The notes under the pieces were generated by a model, which saw only the letters and a program-made list of their open reading frames with translations, was not told the origin of the DNA and ran no database searches. From an uncultured Bryobacteraceae bacterium (GTDB taxonomy: Bacteria; Acidobacteriota; Terriglobia; Bryobacterales; Bryobacteraceae), in NCBI GenBank assembly GCA_937924525.1, contig CALDSU010000005.1, positions 124,001 through 188,000 of the forward strand: 64,000 bases of DNA, read 5' to 3'. Below, piece by piece: positions 21,429-30,477 of this stretch; positions within the stretch are counted from its first letter, which is position 1; every line of letters starts with the position of its first letter. The position numbers and the translations under genes were made by a program.

Positions 21429-22173
21429 TCAGGTTGCCCGCTCTTGCGGCGCCGTGCCTTGGCGGCATCCCACCCGCCGCGCGATCTCGCGGCAAAGCCG
21501 CTCGAAATCCTTGCGACACTGCTGCACGTTGGATTGATGCGCCCCGATCGCGCCGTCCCCGCTGGTCAAGTCGAACATCGGCTTACGCGCTTCCATGGCC
21601 ATGGGCATCAGGCTGCGGTAATGCTTGATGCGTTGAATCAGATGGTCAGTCTGGATGAGAGGATCTTCGTGCTGTCCTAGGACGTTCCTACGAAACTCGG
21701 TAGGCAGTCTCGACTCCCACCTGGCGTATGCTTTGGTTGGCCGCCCCAGGCGCTCGGCGTGCTGCATCTGAACATAGCCGATGGCTTCCATCCGGCCTTC
21801 CGGCATCTCCCCAAGGACAGCAGGAGCTTCGAGGCCACTCCGTGGAAAGGTCATCCTCAATGCGGGACAGCGCCAGGTCGCCCACGAGCAGTCCCAAGCC
21901 GTCAACGAGTTCCTCGATGTGCGCGGTGCGGATGTCGCCGGCGCCGCTGAACAGCGGCGCCACCGCTCCGTGCAGCGTGTCCGGGTGGTCGTCGTCGGGC
22001 CACAGCGCTTCCAGCCGCTGTTCCTCGAGCGCCATGATCGAGAGATTCGATTGCGGGTCCAAATCCACCGCCAGCACCCGCCAGCCGAGTTCGGCGAACA
22101 TCCAGGAGCAATGGTAGACCAGGGAAGTCTTTCCCACGCCTCCCTGGTTACTGAAAAACGCGATGCTGCTCAT
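21429..22173 (-). pseudogene. ParA-type ATPase, internally deleted and frameshifted
   Basis: The first part reads MSSIAFFSNQGGVGKTSLVYH with an intact deviant Walker A (NQGGVGKTS) and VDLDPQSNLSIM, as in small ParA/MinD-like ATPases. After EDDLSTEWPR the frame changes and the text resumes with APAVLGEMPEGRMEAIGYV, continuing to KPMFDLTSGDGAIGAHQ, which matches the usual C-terminal part. The central block that should carry the Walker B-like LVDVGPN motif is missing, roughly 85-100 residues, with the junction near 21826-21838. The gene is therefore broken, not merely frameshifted. Its start overlaps the stop of the upstream pseudogene as ATGA, which shows that the two were once an operon. Confidence 0.8.
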
Positions 22174-22726
22174 GGCCGCAGTTCCTCCCCGATGGCGGCT
22201 ACAGACCCTGGCTGCACCTCGACGCGCAGCCTCTTGCCCAGCGCTTTACGCGCAATCGCGATGCCTGCTCCGAAACGCTGCACATAGCCTAGAGCGCGCA
22301 GCGCCTCGGCCAGATTCGGGTTGCGGTAATCCACGACTCCGGGCTCTCCAAAGTTGTCCGGCGTCACCGCCCCGAAGGGCCCACCTGGATTGTGAATCTC
22401 GATGCGCTCGTCGAACCAGCACACGCGCACCGCAGATACTCCTGCTCAAAGCGCAGCCGGTCAAGTTCCTCCAGCGTGGCCTCCCGCACCGGCTGGATGT
22501 CAAAAGGGCGGTCCCGATGACGCCGGCGTTCATTAAGGATGCGCTCGTCCTGTGGGCTCGCGAATCCGCGCTGGGATCCCCACCGCACGTGGATCCGGCC
22601 CCGCTAGCGCACGGGCGGCGTGTCGCAGGGCCAGACTGTGACCACCGCAAGGTCTGCGTCCCCGAACGGCCCGACTTCGGACGTCGCCAGGCGATTGCCA
22701 TAGCCCCTGCTTGTATTAGAACGCAT
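22170..22726 (-). pseudogene. AlbA_2/Schlafen-like ATP-binding protein, nonsense mutation and internal deletion
   Basis: Three pieces in one direction can be joined. YGNRLATSEVGPFGDADLAVVT runs up to TPPVR and an in-frame TAG at 22604-22606; the same frame then continues RGRIHVRWGSQRGFASPQDERILNERRR up to LRFEQEYL near 22431. The frame then shifts into VCWFDERIEIHNPGGPFG, DYRNPNLAEAL and YVQRFGAGIAIARKALG, the C-terminal GHKL-like portion seen in AlbA_2-type predicted regulators. The region that normally lies between EEYL and the NPGG block, probably some 200-300 residues, is absent, and no AlbA_2 N-terminus is seen. It is dead by three lesions. Only the short motifs are quoted; the pieces are longer. 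Confidence 0.75.
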
Positions 22727-23032
22727 GACAGCTCGCGGTACGCTGGTCATTGGCTCGACGGTCTCTGAGGACTCGGCCGGGTTCGGGTTCGCGCGACCGC
22801 GATCAGCGATGGGTGGAGTCTCCGCGGCCCCACGCGCGCGGCGGCCGGACGAACTCGGTTGTCGGGTGAGCCTCTCCCACGTCGAGGTCTTTGCCGCAGA
22901 AGCCGGGGCGGGCGGAAGGACTGGGGCGCTCCACCAAAACCGCCCCCCCATTCTTGGGACGCCGACAAACCGCAAGGTCCTCAGCCCTGAGACTCGGAGG
23001 GCAGAGCCGGCCGGCATGGTATCGTGACCGCG
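22727..23032. other. gene-free stretch
   Basis: About 306 bases between the degraded AlbA_2-like gene and the beta-lactamase-like gene. All frames read as low-complexity Arg/Pro/Gly shadows. It probably contains eroded 5' sequence of the pseudogene and the promoter of the beta-lactamase-like gene. No repeat, RNA or clear promoter was seen. Confidence 0.4.
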
Positions 23033-24043
23033 ATGGCGCATTCGTGGTTCCCGACCCGCCGCACCGCGCTGGGGGCGATGCTGGCCTCCATGGCGGCGGC
23101 GGACGAGTTCACCCGCCGGCTCGAGGACTTCGTCCTTCCGCTGGGCGGAGAACTGGGATTTGCGATGCTGCATGTCGAAGGAGGCGAGCGGGTGGTCCTC
23201 CGCGGAGCGGAGCGTTTCGCGATGTTTAGCGTCTCTAAGCTCCCCATCGCCCTGGCCGCGCTGCATGCGGTAGACACGCGCGATCTCGCGTTGGATCAGC
23301 CCGTCCGGCTCACGCCGGCGGATGTGCGGCTGGGGCCGGGCAGGAACGAGGTTGCCGAACTGGTGGGCGCCTCAGGGCGTGACTTTCCGGTACACGAACT
23401 GCTGCGGCGCGCGCTGGTGGACAGCGACAGCGCCTGTTCCGACGCCCTGCTGCGGCTGGTGGGCGTGCCCGCGGTGAATGAACGCCTGGCGGCGCTGGGC
23501 ATCCGGGGCATGCGCGTGGACCGCTCGGAACGGGAGCTACAGTTTGATTTCGCCGGTGTCTCCCACGAGCCGCCCCCCGGGGGCTGGACCCTGGAGCGGA
23601 TGAACGAGCGCTACCGCTCGGCGAGTCGCGGCCAGCGAATGCAAGCCTTGGCGAACCTCGCCCGGGATCCCCGCGACACGACGACGCCGGACGCGATGGC
23701 GGATCTGCTGCTGCGGGTACATCAAGGCCGCGCCTTGCGGCCGGATTCCAACGCGCTCCTGCGCAGGCTGCTGGCGGAGTGCCAGACGGGCGCCCACCGG
23801 CTTCGCGGGCGCTGGCCCGCACAAGTCCCTTTCCTGCACCGCACTGGCAGCTCAGGCGCGACGGGTGGGGTCACCGCCGCCACCAACGACGTGGGGATGG
23901 TCCCCTTGCCCGGCGGCCGTGGCCACGTGATGCTGGCCGCGTTCTTGCGGAACTGCCGCGGTTCGATGGCGGAGCGGGAAGCGGTGCTGGCCGCCATCGG
24001 GCACGCGGTGTTCGCGCGGTATGCGGCCGGGCAGCCGGCCTAG
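23033..24043 (+). CDS. class A beta-lactamase-like serine hydrolase (exported)
   Basis: 336 residues with a Tat-like signal (TRRTALGAMLASMAAA). The active-site serine motif is S66-V-S-K69. The second motif is S131-D-S133, where most class A enzymes have SDN, and the third is R270-T-G272 in place of KTG. An omega-loop Glu candidate is E166 in RSERELQ, arranged as in PER/CfxA-like relatives; GVTAATNDVGMVPLP matches the same branch. The fold and motif order support the family, but the altered second and third motifs leave beta-lactam hydrolysis unproven; a peptidoglycan-related or other esterase role is possible. GTG at 23024 is an alternative start. It is probably periplasmic. Confidence 0.78.
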   Translation: MAHSWFPTRRTALGAMLASMAAADEFTRRLEDFVLPLGGELGFAMLHVEGGERVVLRGAERFAMFSVSKLPIALAALHAVDTRDLALDQPVRLTPADVRLGPGRNEVAELVGASGRDFPVHELLRRALVDSDSACSDALLRLVGVPAVNERLAALGIRGMRVDRSERELQFDFAGVSHEPPPGGWTLERMNERYRSASRGQRMQALANLARDPRDTTTPDAMADLLLRVHQGRALRPDSNALLRRLLAECQTGAHRLRGRWPAQVPFLHRTGSSGATGGVTAATNDVGMVPLPGGRGHVMLAAFLRNCRGSMAEREAVLAAIGHAVFARYAAGQPA

Positions 24044-24045
24044 GC

Positions 24046-24083
24046 GTTCCCCCGGATTGACGGCCTCCCTGCTCGGGGGTAAC
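24046..24083 (+). terminator. hairpin after the beta-lactamase-like gene
   Basis: GTTCCCCCG (24046-24054) pairs with CGGGGGTAAC (24074-24083) with a single bulged T, three bases after the stop codon. No T-run follows, and the next gene on the same strand starts 20 bases later, so it may be a partial terminator or an RNA stability element. Confidence 0.35.
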
Positions 24084-24102
24084 CTGAAATAGCGGGGCTT
24101 CA

Positions 24103-24648
24103 ATGCTACGCTTTTTGCCAGCTCGCCATTACCTGTCGTTTGGATTCCTCGGCCTGGGTTTCGCGGCGTTCTCCGGTTGGCTAGGCATGGCATGGGCGCC
24201 GGCTTTCCTGCCGAGCGCGCTGTTCCTGGGTTCGTCCGTGCTGTTCTTGTTTTTGGCCTACCGGCCCCCGATCGAAGTGCACCCGCATCACCTGGTGATG
24301 GGGTCGCGCACCGTGCACTGGATCGATATCCGCCGCGTCGACCGCACCCGCTGGCTCTCGCCCCTGGTGGTCCGACTCACGCTGTTTGATGATTCGGAAA
24401 TTTTACTGCTCTACCCAGGCGATCCGGAGGCCTGTCGGAATCTGCTGCGGCACATCCGGCGCGCCTCCCGCGACGCGCTGATCGATGGCGTGCCCTATCG
24501 CCAATACTGGGGAGAAGCGCCAGCCGACAGCAAGCGCGCGTCGCCGCGCTTCCGTCTCTTGCGGCCCGAGGATGAAGCCGAGGTGGAGCGTCTCTACCAG
24601 CGGCTGAAAACCGTCGGCCATCTCGACCCCAAGTCCGACGAGAAATAG
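24103..24648 (+). CDS. small inner-membrane protein with a PH-like cytosolic domain
   Basis: 181 residues. Two hydrophobic helices occupy about residues 10-50 (YLSFGFLGLGFAAF and LPSALFLGSSVLFLFLAY). After them, IEVHPHHLVMGSRTVHWIDIRRVDR followed by alternating strands resembles bacterial PH-like (YdbS/bPH-type) domains that sit under the membrane. The C-terminus is helical and charged. No enzyme motif is visible. It is separated by 3 bases from the DUF218 gene and that by 4 from the ABC transporter, so the three form one operon with a likely envelope role. The exact family is not recognised. Confidence 0.6.
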   Translation: MLRFLPARHYLSFGFLGLGFAAFSGWLGMAWAPAFLPSALFLGSSVLFLFLAYRPPIEVHPHHLVMGSRTVHWIDIRRVDRTRWLSPLVVRLTLFDDSEILLLYPGDPEACRNLLRHIRRASRDALIDGVPYRQYWGEAPADSKRASPRFRLLRPEDEAEVERLYQRLKTVGHLDPKSDEK

Positions 24649-24651
24649 CCA

Positions 24652-25257
24652 GTGACGGCGACCCGTCGTTGGCTCCTGGCGGGCGCAGGCGCCGCTGCGC
24701 TGCTTCTGACCGCGATGGGGCTCACCCGCCATGTCTGGCTCACGGGCTTGGGGCAATTCCTGGTTCGCATGGATGCCCCGGCTCGCGCCGATGTGATCGT
24801 CGTGTTGGCAGGCGACAGGGACGGGTACCGGGTTTTGACGGCGGCCAACCTGGTGCGGCTCGGCCTGGCGCCCCGGGCGCTGGTGAGCAGCGGCGAGACG
24901 ATTTATGGGGTCTACGAAAGCGAACTGGCGATCCGGTTCGCCGTCGGGCGAGGCTATCCTGCGGAGTATTTCGAACCGGTCAATACCGGGGCCAACTCGA
25001 CGGTCGAGGAGATCTCCCGGTTGCTGCCGGAACTCCGCCGCCGCGGCTGCCGGAGGATCCTGCTGGTCACCAGCGACTACCATACCCGGCGGGCCCGCGC
25101 CATTTTCCGGCGCCTTGCCGGGGGTGACCCGCAAGTGCTGGTGATCGGGGCGCCCGCGCCGCCTTTCGCTCCGGCTTCGTGGTGGCAGACCCGGCCGGGG
25201 CGGAAGATCTTCCTCCAGGAATTGGTAAAGACTGCCGCCGACCTGCTGGGCTTCTAG
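24652..25257 (+). CDS. DUF218 (YdcF/SanA-like) membrane-anchored protein
   Basis: 201 residues from GTG at 24652. One N-terminal helix (WLLAGAGAAALLLTAMGL) is followed by ADVIVVLAGDRDGYRVLTA, NTGANSTVEEI and LLVTSDYHTRRA, the three conserved patches of DUF218. Relatives include SanA and YdcF, linked to envelope barrier function and possibly to nucleotide or lipid-linked precursors; the reaction is not established. The globular domain most likely faces the periplasm. It is the second gene of the three-gene envelope operon. Confidence 0.84.
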   Translation: MTATRRWLLAGAGAAALLLTAMGLTRHVWLTGLGQFLVRMDAPARADVIVVLAGDRDGYRVLTAANLVRLGLAPRALVSSGETIYGVYESELAIRFAVGRGYPAEYFEPVNTGANSTVEEISRLLPELRRRGCRRILLVTSDYHTRRARAIFRRLAGGDPQVLVIGAPAPPFAPASWWQTRPGRKIFLQELVKTAADLLGF

Positions 25258-25261
25258 AACG

Positions 25262-27001
25262 ATGAGGAAGACTCTCCGCCCGCTCTGGCCTTACCTGTGG
25301 AGCCATCGCCGCCGCATGGCGGCCGGCATGGCGGCGCTGGTGATGAAGGACGTCGCCGGAGCGGCCCTGCCCCTGATCATCCGGCAAGCCGTGGACGAAC
25401 TGGCGAGCGGGGCGGGCCTCCGGCGCGTCGCCGCCATCGTGGTTTTCCTCCTGGGCGGGGCCGCGGTCAAAGGCGTTTTCCAGTTCACGATGCGTTATGT
25501 CCTGATCGGCATTTCGCGCGATATCGAGTTCGATCTCCGCAACGACCTGTTTCGCCATCTCCTCCGTCTTCCCCCCGGCTTCTACCAGAGCCACCGCACG
25601 GGCGACCTGATGGCCCGGGCGACCAACGACCTGAACGCCGTGCGCATGATGGTGGGGCCCGGCATCATGTACTGGACGGAAACCAGCCTGACGTTTGTGC
25701 TGGCGCTTGCGGTCATGCTGTCGTTCGACTGGCAGCTTGCGTTGCTGGCCGTGCTGCCCGCGCCGCTGGTGAGCGTCGCGGTGGTCTATTTCGGCCAGCG
25801 GATTCACGACCGCTTCGAGAAAATTCAGGAGAGGTTCGCGGCCATCTCCAGCCGCGTGCAGGAAAACTTCTCCGGCGTGCGCATGATCCGGGCTTACGTG
25901 CAGGAAGAAGCGGAACTGCGCCGCTTCGCCGCGCTCAATCGCGACTATATCCGGGAGAACATCCGCCTGGCCCGGATCTCGGGGGTATTTCAGCCGCTGC
26001 TGGAATCGCTGATCGGCCTGACTTTTCTCATGGTGCTGTGGGCGGGAGGCATGCGGGTGCTGGAGGGCCAATTGAGCCTCGGCGTCTTCGTGATGTTCTC
26101 GACCTACATGGGGTTGTTGATCTGGCCGATGATCGCGCTGGGCTGGGTCATCAACCTGATGCAACGGGGCGCCGCGTCGATGGGCAGGATCAACCAGCTC
26201 CTGGAGGCGGCGCCCTCCATCGCCCCGCCGGCCCGGCCCGCGCCCGTGCCGGTCCCGCTCGGCGACCTGGAATTCCATGGGGTGCGCGTGGAATACCCCG
26301 CGGGCATCGCCCTGGACGGCGTCGACCTGCGCATCGCCTCGGGGAGCACTGTGGCGATCGCCGGGCACACCGGATGCGGCAAGAGCACGCTGGTGAGCCT
26401 GATTCCCCGCCTGCTGGACCCGTCCGCAGGGCAGGTGCTGTTGGGCGGAAGGGATCTCCGCGAGTACGATCCGGCGGAAGTCCGCCGCCGCATCGCGCTG
26501 GTGCCCCAGGAGACCTTCCTGTTCAGCGCGACCATCGCCGAGAATATCGCATTCGGAGTGGAGCAGGCGACGCCGGCGGACATCCACCGCGCGGCCGAGA
26601 TCGCCGGTCTGGCCGGGGACATTGCCGGCTTTCCCGACGGTTATCAGACGATGGTGGGGGAACGCGGCCTGACGCTCTCCGGCGGTCAGAAGCAACGCAC
26701 CGCCATCGCCCGCGCCCTGCTGCGCGAGCCCGACCTGCTGATCCTAGACGACGCGCTCTCCGCTGTCGACACGGAAACCGAAGAACGGATCCTGTCGCGT
26801 CTGACGGATGTGTTTCGCGGCCGCACCGTGATTCTCATCTCCCACCGGGTGTCCACGATCCGGCAAGCGGAGCGCATCGTCGTGCTCGACCGGGGCAAGA
26901 TTGTCGAGCAGGGAACCCACCTGGAGTTGGCGGCCCGGGGCGGGTACTACGCGGATCTCTATCAGAAGCAGTTGCTGGAAGAAGAGTTAGACGCGATCTG
27001 A
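25262..27001 (+). CDS. MdlA-like ABC exporter half-transporter
   Basis: 579 residues with an exporter-type membrane domain (about residues 15-310, including RTGDLMARATNDLNAVRM and the coupling text RVQENFSGVRMIRAYVQEE) and a C-terminal ATPase. The ATPase has Walker A GHTGCGKST, Q-loop VPQETFLFSA, signature LSGGQKQRTAIARALL and Walker B LLILDDALSAVD. The residue after the Walker B Asp is Asp rather than the usual catalytic Glu, as in MdlA-type halves that pair with an MdlB-type partner. No partner gene is adjacent, so it may form a homodimer or pair with a half encoded elsewhere. The substrate may be a lipid, peptide or drug. Confidence 0.88.
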   Translation: MRKTLRPLWPYLWSHRRRMAAGMAALVMKDVAGAALPLIIRQAVDELASGAGLRRVAAIVVFLLGGAAVKGVFQFTMRYVLIGISRDIEFDLRNDLFRHLLRLPPGFYQSHRTGDLMARATNDLNAVRMMVGPGIMYWTETSLTFVLALAVMLSFDWQLALLAVLPAPLVSVAVVYFGQRIHDRFEKIQERFAAISSRVQENFSGVRMIRAYVQEEAELRRFAALNRDYIRENIRLARISGVFQPLLESLIGLTFLMVLWAGGMRVLEGQLSLGVFVMFSTYMGLLIWPMIALGWVINLMQRGAASMGRINQLLEAAPSIAPPARPAPVPVPLGDLEFHGVRVEYPAGIALDGVDLRIASGSTVAIAGHTGCGKSTLVSLIPRLLDPSAGQVLLGGRDLREYDPAEVRRRIALVPQETFLFSATIAENIAFGVEQATPADIHRAAEIAGLAGDIAGFPDGYQTMVGERGLTLSGGQKQRTAIARALLREPDLLILDDALSAVDTETEERILSRLTDVFRGRTVILISHRVSTIRQAERIVVLDRGKIVEQGTHLELAARGGYYADLYQKQLLEEELDAI

Positions 27002-27049
27002 CTGGCTCGATTAGCATCCCTTCATCCGGTGTAGAAAAAGCTTGCGCTA

Positions 27050-27095
27050 AGACAGGCCACGGTGTTACTAATACACCAGCATCAAGGGTCTGTCT
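27050..27095 (+). promoter_or_regulatory. nested inverted repeat upstream of the Oar-type receptor
   Basis: Outer arms AGACAGGCC (27050-27058) and GGTCTGTCT (27087-27095) pair at 8 of 9 positions. Inside is GGTGT TACTAAT ACACC (27061-27077), a perfect 5-bp palindrome around an AT-rich centre. The structure lies 35 bases before the ATG. It could be a repressor operator overlapping a promoter (the AT-rich centre may act as the -10) or a leader hairpin. No regulator is identified. Confidence 0.4.
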
Positions 27096-27129
27096 CGCCG
27101 TTCCGAGATAGGTCCATGGGAAGGGGCTC

Positions 27130-30100
27130 ATGAAATCACGCATCGGATTTTTTGCGGTAGCGCTGCTGCTGGCAGGCTCGCTGCCGTCGTTTCCGCAGGC
27201 CATCACCGCCAACGTGGTGGGCACCGTTTCCGACCCTTCGGGAGCATTGGTGGGCAACGCGCGGGTGGAAATCCGCAACCTCCAGACGAACCAGGTACGC
27301 TCGGCCACGACGGACGGGCTGGGCAATTACGAATTTCGCTTTCTGCCCACAGGACCATACGTGATCACCGTGGAGGCCACGGGCTTTCAACGCGCCGAGG
27401 TGCAGAACGTCAACCTGAGCGTGGACCAAGTGGCGCGGGTGGACGTGCGGCTGGCCGTGGGCCAAGCCACCGAGTCGATTCAGGTCCGGGCGGAGACGAT
27501 GCTGATGCAGACCGAGAACGCCACGGTCGGCACCGTCATCGATTCGCAGAAAGTGGTGGAGCTGCCGCTGAACGGGCGCTCGTTTGTGCAGCTTGCGCTG
27601 CTGACGCCGGGCGTCAACCCGGGCACCCCGGGCAGCATCACGGTGCGGCGGCTGCGCGGATCCGTGGGCCAGGCGGTGGGCATGTCGGCCAACGGCGCGC
27701 GCGACACCCAGAACCGCTTTTACTACGACGGCATCGAGGCGATGGACCTGGACAGCTACAGCTTCAGCTTTTCGCCTTCCATCGACGCGATCAATGAATT
27801 CAAGGTGCAGAGCAGCACCTACTCGGCGGAGTTGGGCGGCGCGCCGGGCGGGCAGGTGAACCTGACCACCAAGAGCGGCACCAACACCTATCACGGCACC
27901 GCGTGGTGGTTCAACCGGAACGACGCTTTTACCGCGCTCAACGGCTTTCAGCCGCGGACGCCCGGCGCCAAGCCGCCCCGCCTGAACCGGAACCAGTACG
28001 GGGCCAACCTGGGCGGGCCGGTCCTGATCCCGAAGCTGTACAACGGCAAGGACAAGAGCTTCTACTTTTTCAACTGGGAATCCGGCCGGCAGATCGCCGG
28101 TTCCTTTGGCGGGCAGGCGCTGATTCCGCCCGCGCCGCAGCGGCAGGGGGATTTTTCGGGCGTGGCCGCGGTGATCAACGATCCGGTGGCGAGGCAGCCA
28201 TTCCCCGGCAACCGCATTCCCGCCGCCCGCATTCAGAACTACGCCCGCGTGTTCCTGGACCGCTTCGTGCCGCTGCCCAACACCAACGAGCCGGGCATCA
28301 ATTATCGCGGTCCGCGCGCCGCCGCCCCGATCAACCAGGACCAGTACGTAGGCCGTTTCGACCACACGTTTTCGTCCCGGGATACGATGTCGTTCAGCTA
28401 CATCTACAATGAGCAGGCCGACGACACGGTGCCGACGTTTGCGTGGGACACTCGCGGCAACGCCGCGCGCGGGCAGAACGCCAGTCTCGCGGAAGTGCAC
28501 ATCTTCTCGCCCTCCATCGTGAACGAACTTCGCCTCGGCTGGCACCGTTTCTTTGAGAGCGAGTTCTTCGGCACCACGAACAAAGAGGAACTCAACATCG
28601 CCAATATCATTGGCATTCCCGGAGTGGCGACGCGGCCGCGTGACTACGGGCCGCCGACGTTCAACGCCGGCTACGTGCTGCCGACCGTGCGCAGCATCGG
28701 GCCGCGCGACCGGCTGAACCAGTTGTGGCAGGTCAGCGACAATCTATCCATCCGCTCCGGCCGGCACACGTTTAAGCTGGGCGGCCTGGTCGCCCGCCGC
28801 AACTGGACGTTCGACGAAGCGGTAAATGCTCGCGGCACTTTCGGCTTTGACGGCACCGTGACGGCGCTGGGCGCCACCGGCACGCTGGACAACCAGTTCG
28901 CCGAGTTCCTGCTGGGCCAGGCGACCACCGCCCAAGTCAGCGCGGAACCGTTCGCCACCCGCATGAATAACTGGTGGCACGGCTACTATTTCCAGGACGA
29001 CTGGAAGATCACGCCCACTTTCACCCTGAACTTGGGCATGCGCTACGAGTACTTTACGCCACCCATTCAGCGCGGCAAGGCAACTAATTTCGACCTGAAC
29101 GGTTTTGTGCCGGTCAGGCAGACGTTCCGCGGCTTCCCCGACATTCCGGACACGACGGACCGGCCGGATGCGCTGGTCTACCCGGACCGCAACGACTTCG
29201 GCCCCCGCATCGGGTTCGCCTGGTCGGTGCCCAAAGTCCGCGACTTCGTCGTACGCGGCGGCTATGGCATTTACTACACCCCGGAGATTACCAACTCCTG
29301 GACGACGCTCACGCTGAATCCGCCCATCGTGCGGACGTTCCAGTTCACCGGGAACGCCTTGAATCCCATCAACGTGGCGACGGCGTTCCAGGGACAAGGC
29401 ACCACGCAGGTGGGCCTGTTTGGTTCCGGCGCGCTCGACCCCAATCTGCGCACCACCTACACGCAGCAGTGGAATTTCACCTTGCAGAAGAAGCTGCCGG
29501 GGTCGATCTTCTACGATCTGGGCTACGTCGGTTCCAAAGGCACGCGCCTGACCGCCACGTTTGACGGCAACCGGCCGATCCAGACCGTGGTGCCGGGTCC
29601 CGGCGTTCCATCGATCGCAAGCCGGCGTCCGTTCCAGGGCTTTAACAACATCAGCACGACGAAGGCGATCGGGAACTCCATCTATCATTCGCTCCAGATG
29701 AAGGGCGAACGCCGGATGGCGCGGGGGCTGTCGGTGCTGGGTTCGTACACCTGGTCCAAAAGCCTCAGCAACGCCGACATCTCAAGCGTGGGCGGGGGCA
29801 GTTTTCTCGCCGGGATCCAGGACTACTTCAATCTGCGGAACGACCGGTCGCCGTCGGTGTTCGATATCCGACACCGGCTCTCGATCGCCGGGATTTACGA
29901 CATCCCCATTTTCCGGGAATCGCCGCACCGCGCCGCGCGCGCCATCCTGGGCGGCTGGCAGCTCGGGACCATCATCACGCTCCAGACCGGCTTTGCGTCC
30001 GCATTGAGCGGCGTGGTGGACACCACCGGCACCGGCATCGCTTCGCGGACCGACCGGGTGTTGGGGACCGCCGCGATGCTCCCCCGGGATCAGCGGACGC

Positions 30101-30420
30101 GGGCGCGCTGGTTCAACACCGGAGCCTTCGCCTTGCCGCAACCAGGTCAGTTCGGCAATACGGCGCGGCATCCAATTCATCTGCCCGGCATGAATCAGGT
30201 AGACGCGTCGCTGAACAAGGCGTTCCGGTTCTACGAGAACCACCAGGTTCAGTTCCGGGCGGAGTTCTTCAACGCCTTCAACCATGTCAACCTGGGAGCG
30301 CCGGGCCTGAACATCCGCGATCCCGCGAACTTCGGCCGGGTGACCAGCACCAACCAGGGCGCGGCCGGCATGCCGGGCGACGCCCGGGTCGTGCAGTTCG
30401 CGCTCAAGTACGTATTCTGA
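27130..30420 (+). CDS. Oar-type TonB-dependent outer-membrane protein with carboxypeptidase-regulatory domain
   Basis: 1096 residues: signal peptide (residues 1-23, ending FPQ), an N-terminal carboxypeptidase-regulatory-like beta-sandwich (about 25-110, with VVGTVSDPSGALVGNARV and GNYEFRFLPTGPYVITV), a plug region with VVELPLNGRSFVQLALLTPGV, then a beta-barrel of about 800 residues ending in ALKYVF, the C-terminal Phe being the signal for barrel assembly. Families like this are greatly expanded in Solibacter-like Acidobacteriota and are thought to import oligosaccharides or other large substrates using TonB. GGAAGGGG is the ribosome binding site. It is a single gene; no SusD partner is present. 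Substrate unknown. Confidence 0.92.
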   Translation: MKSRIGFFAVALLLAGSLPSFPQAITANVVGTVSDPSGALVGNARVEIRNLQTNQVRSATTDGLGNYEFRFLPTGPYVITVEATGFQRAEVQNVNLSVDQVARVDVRLAVGQATESIQVRAETMLMQTENATVGTVIDSQKVVELPLNGRSFVQLALLTPGVNPGTPGSITVRRLRGSVGQAVGMSANGARDTQNRFYYDGIEAMDLDSYSFSFSPSIDAINEFKVQSSTYSAELGGAPGGQVNLTTKSGTNTYHGTAWWFNRNDAFTALNGFQPRTPGAKPPRLNRNQYGANLGGPVLIPKLYNGKDKSFYFFNWESGRQIAGSFGGQALIPPAPQRQGDFSGVAAVINDPVARQPFPGNRIPAARIQNYARVFLDRFVPLPNTNEPGINYRGPRAAAPINQDQYVGRFDHTFSSRDTMSFSYIYNEQADDTVPTFAWDTRGNAARGQNASLAEVHIFSPSIVNELRLGWHRFFESEFFGTTNKEELNIANIIGIPGVATRPRDYGPPTFNAGYVLPTVRSIGPRDRLNQLWQVSDNLSIRSGRHTFKLGGLVARRNWTFDEAVNARGTFGFDGTVTALGATGTLDNQFAEFLLGQATTAQVSAEPFATRMNNWWHGYYFQDDWKITPTFTLNLGMRYEYFTPPIQRGKATNFDLNGFVPVRQTFRGFPDIPDTTDRPDALVYPDRNDFGPRIGFAWSVPKVRDFVVRGGYGIYYTPEITNSWTTLTLNPPIVRTFQFTGNALNPINVATAFQGQGTTQVGLFGSGALDPNLRTTYTQQWNFTLQKKLPGSIFYDLGYVGSKGTRLTATFDGNRPIQTVVPGPGVPSIASRRPFQGFNNISTTKAIGNSIYHSLQMKGERRMARGLSVLGSYTWSKSLSNADISSVGGGSFLAGIQDYFNLRNDRSPSVFDIRHRLSIAGIYDIPIFRESPHRAARAILGGWQLGTIITLQTGFASALSGVVDTTGTGIASRTDRVLGTAAMLPRDQRTRARWFNTGAFALPQPGQFGNTARHPIHLPGMNQVDASLNKAFRFYENHQVQFRAEFFNAFNHVNLGAPGLNIRDPANFGRVTSTNQGAAGMPGDARVVQFALKYVF

Positions 30421-30437
30421 TTGGGAAACTGAGCGGC

Positions 30438-30466
30438 GCCGGTCGGGGACCAGCTTTCCGACCGGC
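30438..30466. terminator. 9-bp perfect hairpin between convergent genes
   Basis: GCCGGTCGG (30438-30446), an 11-base loop, CCGACCGGC (30458-30466). It lies between the stop of the Oar-type gene (30420) and the stop of the methyltransferase (30480), so it could terminate both. No T-run on either side. Confidence 0.5.
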
Positions 30467-30477
30467 CGCGGCTTGCC

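Noticed and set aside
22604-23266. 220-codon minus-strand frame over the beta-lactamase-like gene start
   Set aside because: Only the last 35 or so residues belong to the decayed AlbA_2-like gene; the rest is shadow.
25067-26695. A 542-codon minus-strand frame over the ABC transporter
   Set aside because: Rich in Arg, Gln and His with no motifs, opposite an obvious ABC transporter.
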